Source: Anaerolineales bacterium (GTDB lineage Bacteria > Chloroflexota > Anaerolineae > Anaerolineales > DRMV01). Taken from it: a DNA stretch of 5,864 nucleotides. Positions 5,292 to 5,864 of this stretch are shown in pieces. Location of the stretch: NCBI GenBank assembly GCA_015484985.1, contig WFUL01000115.1, forward strand, positions 1 to 5,864, in the 5' to 3' direction. The notes below the pieces were generated by a model that was given only the letters and a program-made list of their open reading frames with translations, was not told where the DNA came from and searched no databases. The number at the start of each line of letters is the position of its first letter. Position 1 is the first letter of the stretch. Position numbers and translations under genes: made by a program.

Positions 5292-5864
5292 CGTTCCAGG
5301 CCTGGCTCACCACCTTCCTCTTGCTCCTGGTGGTCGGCCTGATGCTGTGGGGCCGGGTGCGCCTGGATGTTTTGGGGCTTTCCGTGCCCGTGGCTCTGGT
5401 GCTGCTGGGCCTGGCCTCGCCGGGGGATGTCTTCCGTGGATTCGCCAATCCCGCGGTCTTGGCCCTGGTGTTCATCTTCATGGTCACCCGGGGGCTGGAA
5501 CGCACCGGCGCGACGGACGCCTTAGCCCGTCGCCTCACCCGATGGGCCCGGGGCTCCGAACGGCGCACCCTGGCCGTGGTGACCGGGGTGACCGCCCTAC
5601 TCTCCCTCACCATGAACACCGTCGCCGCGGCCGCGGTGGTGGTCTCCCCGGCCCTGGCCCTGGCCCGCCGTCTGCGCATGGCCCCCTCCCGGTTGTTGCT
5701 CCCCGTGGCCTACGCCGCCCTTTTAGGGGGCATGGCCACCTTGCTGACCACGGCCAATCTCATCGCCGATGCCGCCTTACGACAGGCCGGATACCCCGGC
5801 TTCACCCTCTTCTCCTTCCTCCCCGTGGGTATACCCGCGGCCCTCGTGGGGCTGGCCTTCATGT
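5288..5864 (+). CDS. DASS/SLC13-type transporter, N-terminal part (3' end outside window)
   Basis: The frame is open from the ATG at 5288 to the window end, giving 192 residues of a polytopic inner-membrane protein. Hydrophobic segments lie near residues 7-22, 26-43, 53-67, 95-108, 111-126, 137-159 and 172-192. Family marks are GFANPAVLALVFIF (51-64) followed by GLERTG (69-74), MNTVAAAAVVVSP (109-121) where the family usually has an S/N-N-T substrate and sodium motif, and APSRLLLPVAYAALLGGMAT (132-151) with TTAN (154-157), close to the family's G-T-x-x-N. This points to the divalent anion:sodium symporter (SLC13, CitM or ArsB-like) group. The substrate (sulfate, dicarboxylate, other anion) cannot be assigned from this part, and whether TrkA-C domains are inserted, as in many bacterial members, is off the window. 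The ATG overlaps the murE stop as ATGA, with GAGG at 5278-5281 six bases upstream, which suggests translational coupling. No other gene is evident in this stretch. Confidence 0.82.
   Translation, partial: MTFQAWLTTFLLLLVVGLMLWGRVRLDVLGLSVPVALVLLGLASPGDVFRGFANPAVLALVFIFMVTRGLERTGATDALARRLTRWARGSERRTLAVVTGVTALLSLTMNTVAAAAVVVSPALALARRLRMAPSRLLLPVAYAALLGGMATLLTTANLIADAALRQAGYPGFTLFSFLPVGIPAALVGLAFM

Overview
The window is GC-rich bacterial DNA (above 60% GC by eye) in which every gene lies on the + strand and nearly all sequence is coding. In order it holds: the 3' end of a tyrosyl-tRNA synthetase (tyrS), a complete tRNA-guanine transglycosylase (tgt), a complete GT-B fold glycosyltransferase of the GT4 type, a complete NeuB/sialate-synthase-like aldolase that lacks the usual C-terminal SAF domain, a complete MurE-type Mur ligase, and the 5' part of a DASS/SLC13-type membrane transporter cut by the window end. 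I see no tRNA or rRNA gene, CRISPR array, insertion sequence or phage gene. Sequence style (Mur ligase with EDPR and KGHEQSM motifs, short NeuB homologue) reminds me of Chloroflexota, perhaps a thermophilic Anaerolineae-like lineage. That is an impression from protein style, not a demonstrated assignment.

Region 1 (1-1462) is a translation and tRNA-modification pair. TyrRS charges tRNA-Tyr, and Tgt inserts the queuosine precursor preQ1 at the wobble base of GUN tRNAs, which include tRNA-Tyr. The two genes are 9 bases apart. The tgt stop codon lies inside a short run of 7-bp tandem repeats (1454-1481).

Region 2 (1508-2626) is the glycosyltransferase. It is followed by a 138-base gap that holds a plausible intrinsic terminator (about 2647-2686) and an imperfect 17-bp palindrome (2720-2736). 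The gap ends in a strong GGAGGAGG ribosome binding site, which favours the second of two close ATG codons for the next gene.

Region 3 (2765-5864) looks like one transcription unit: the neuB-like gene, a 34-base gap, murE, then a 4-base ATGA overlap into the transporter. The glycosyltransferase, NeuB-like enzyme and Mur ligase together suggest cell-surface work (a surface glycan plus peptidoglycan precursor synthesis), though no NeuA, NeuC or other nonulosonate gene is visible. Most of the window is ordinary housekeeping. The points worth a second look are the SAF-less NeuB homologue, the non-canonical ligand motifs of the Mur ligase, the D/Q substitution of the glycosyltransferase EX7E motif, and the small repeats and hairpins at gene borders.
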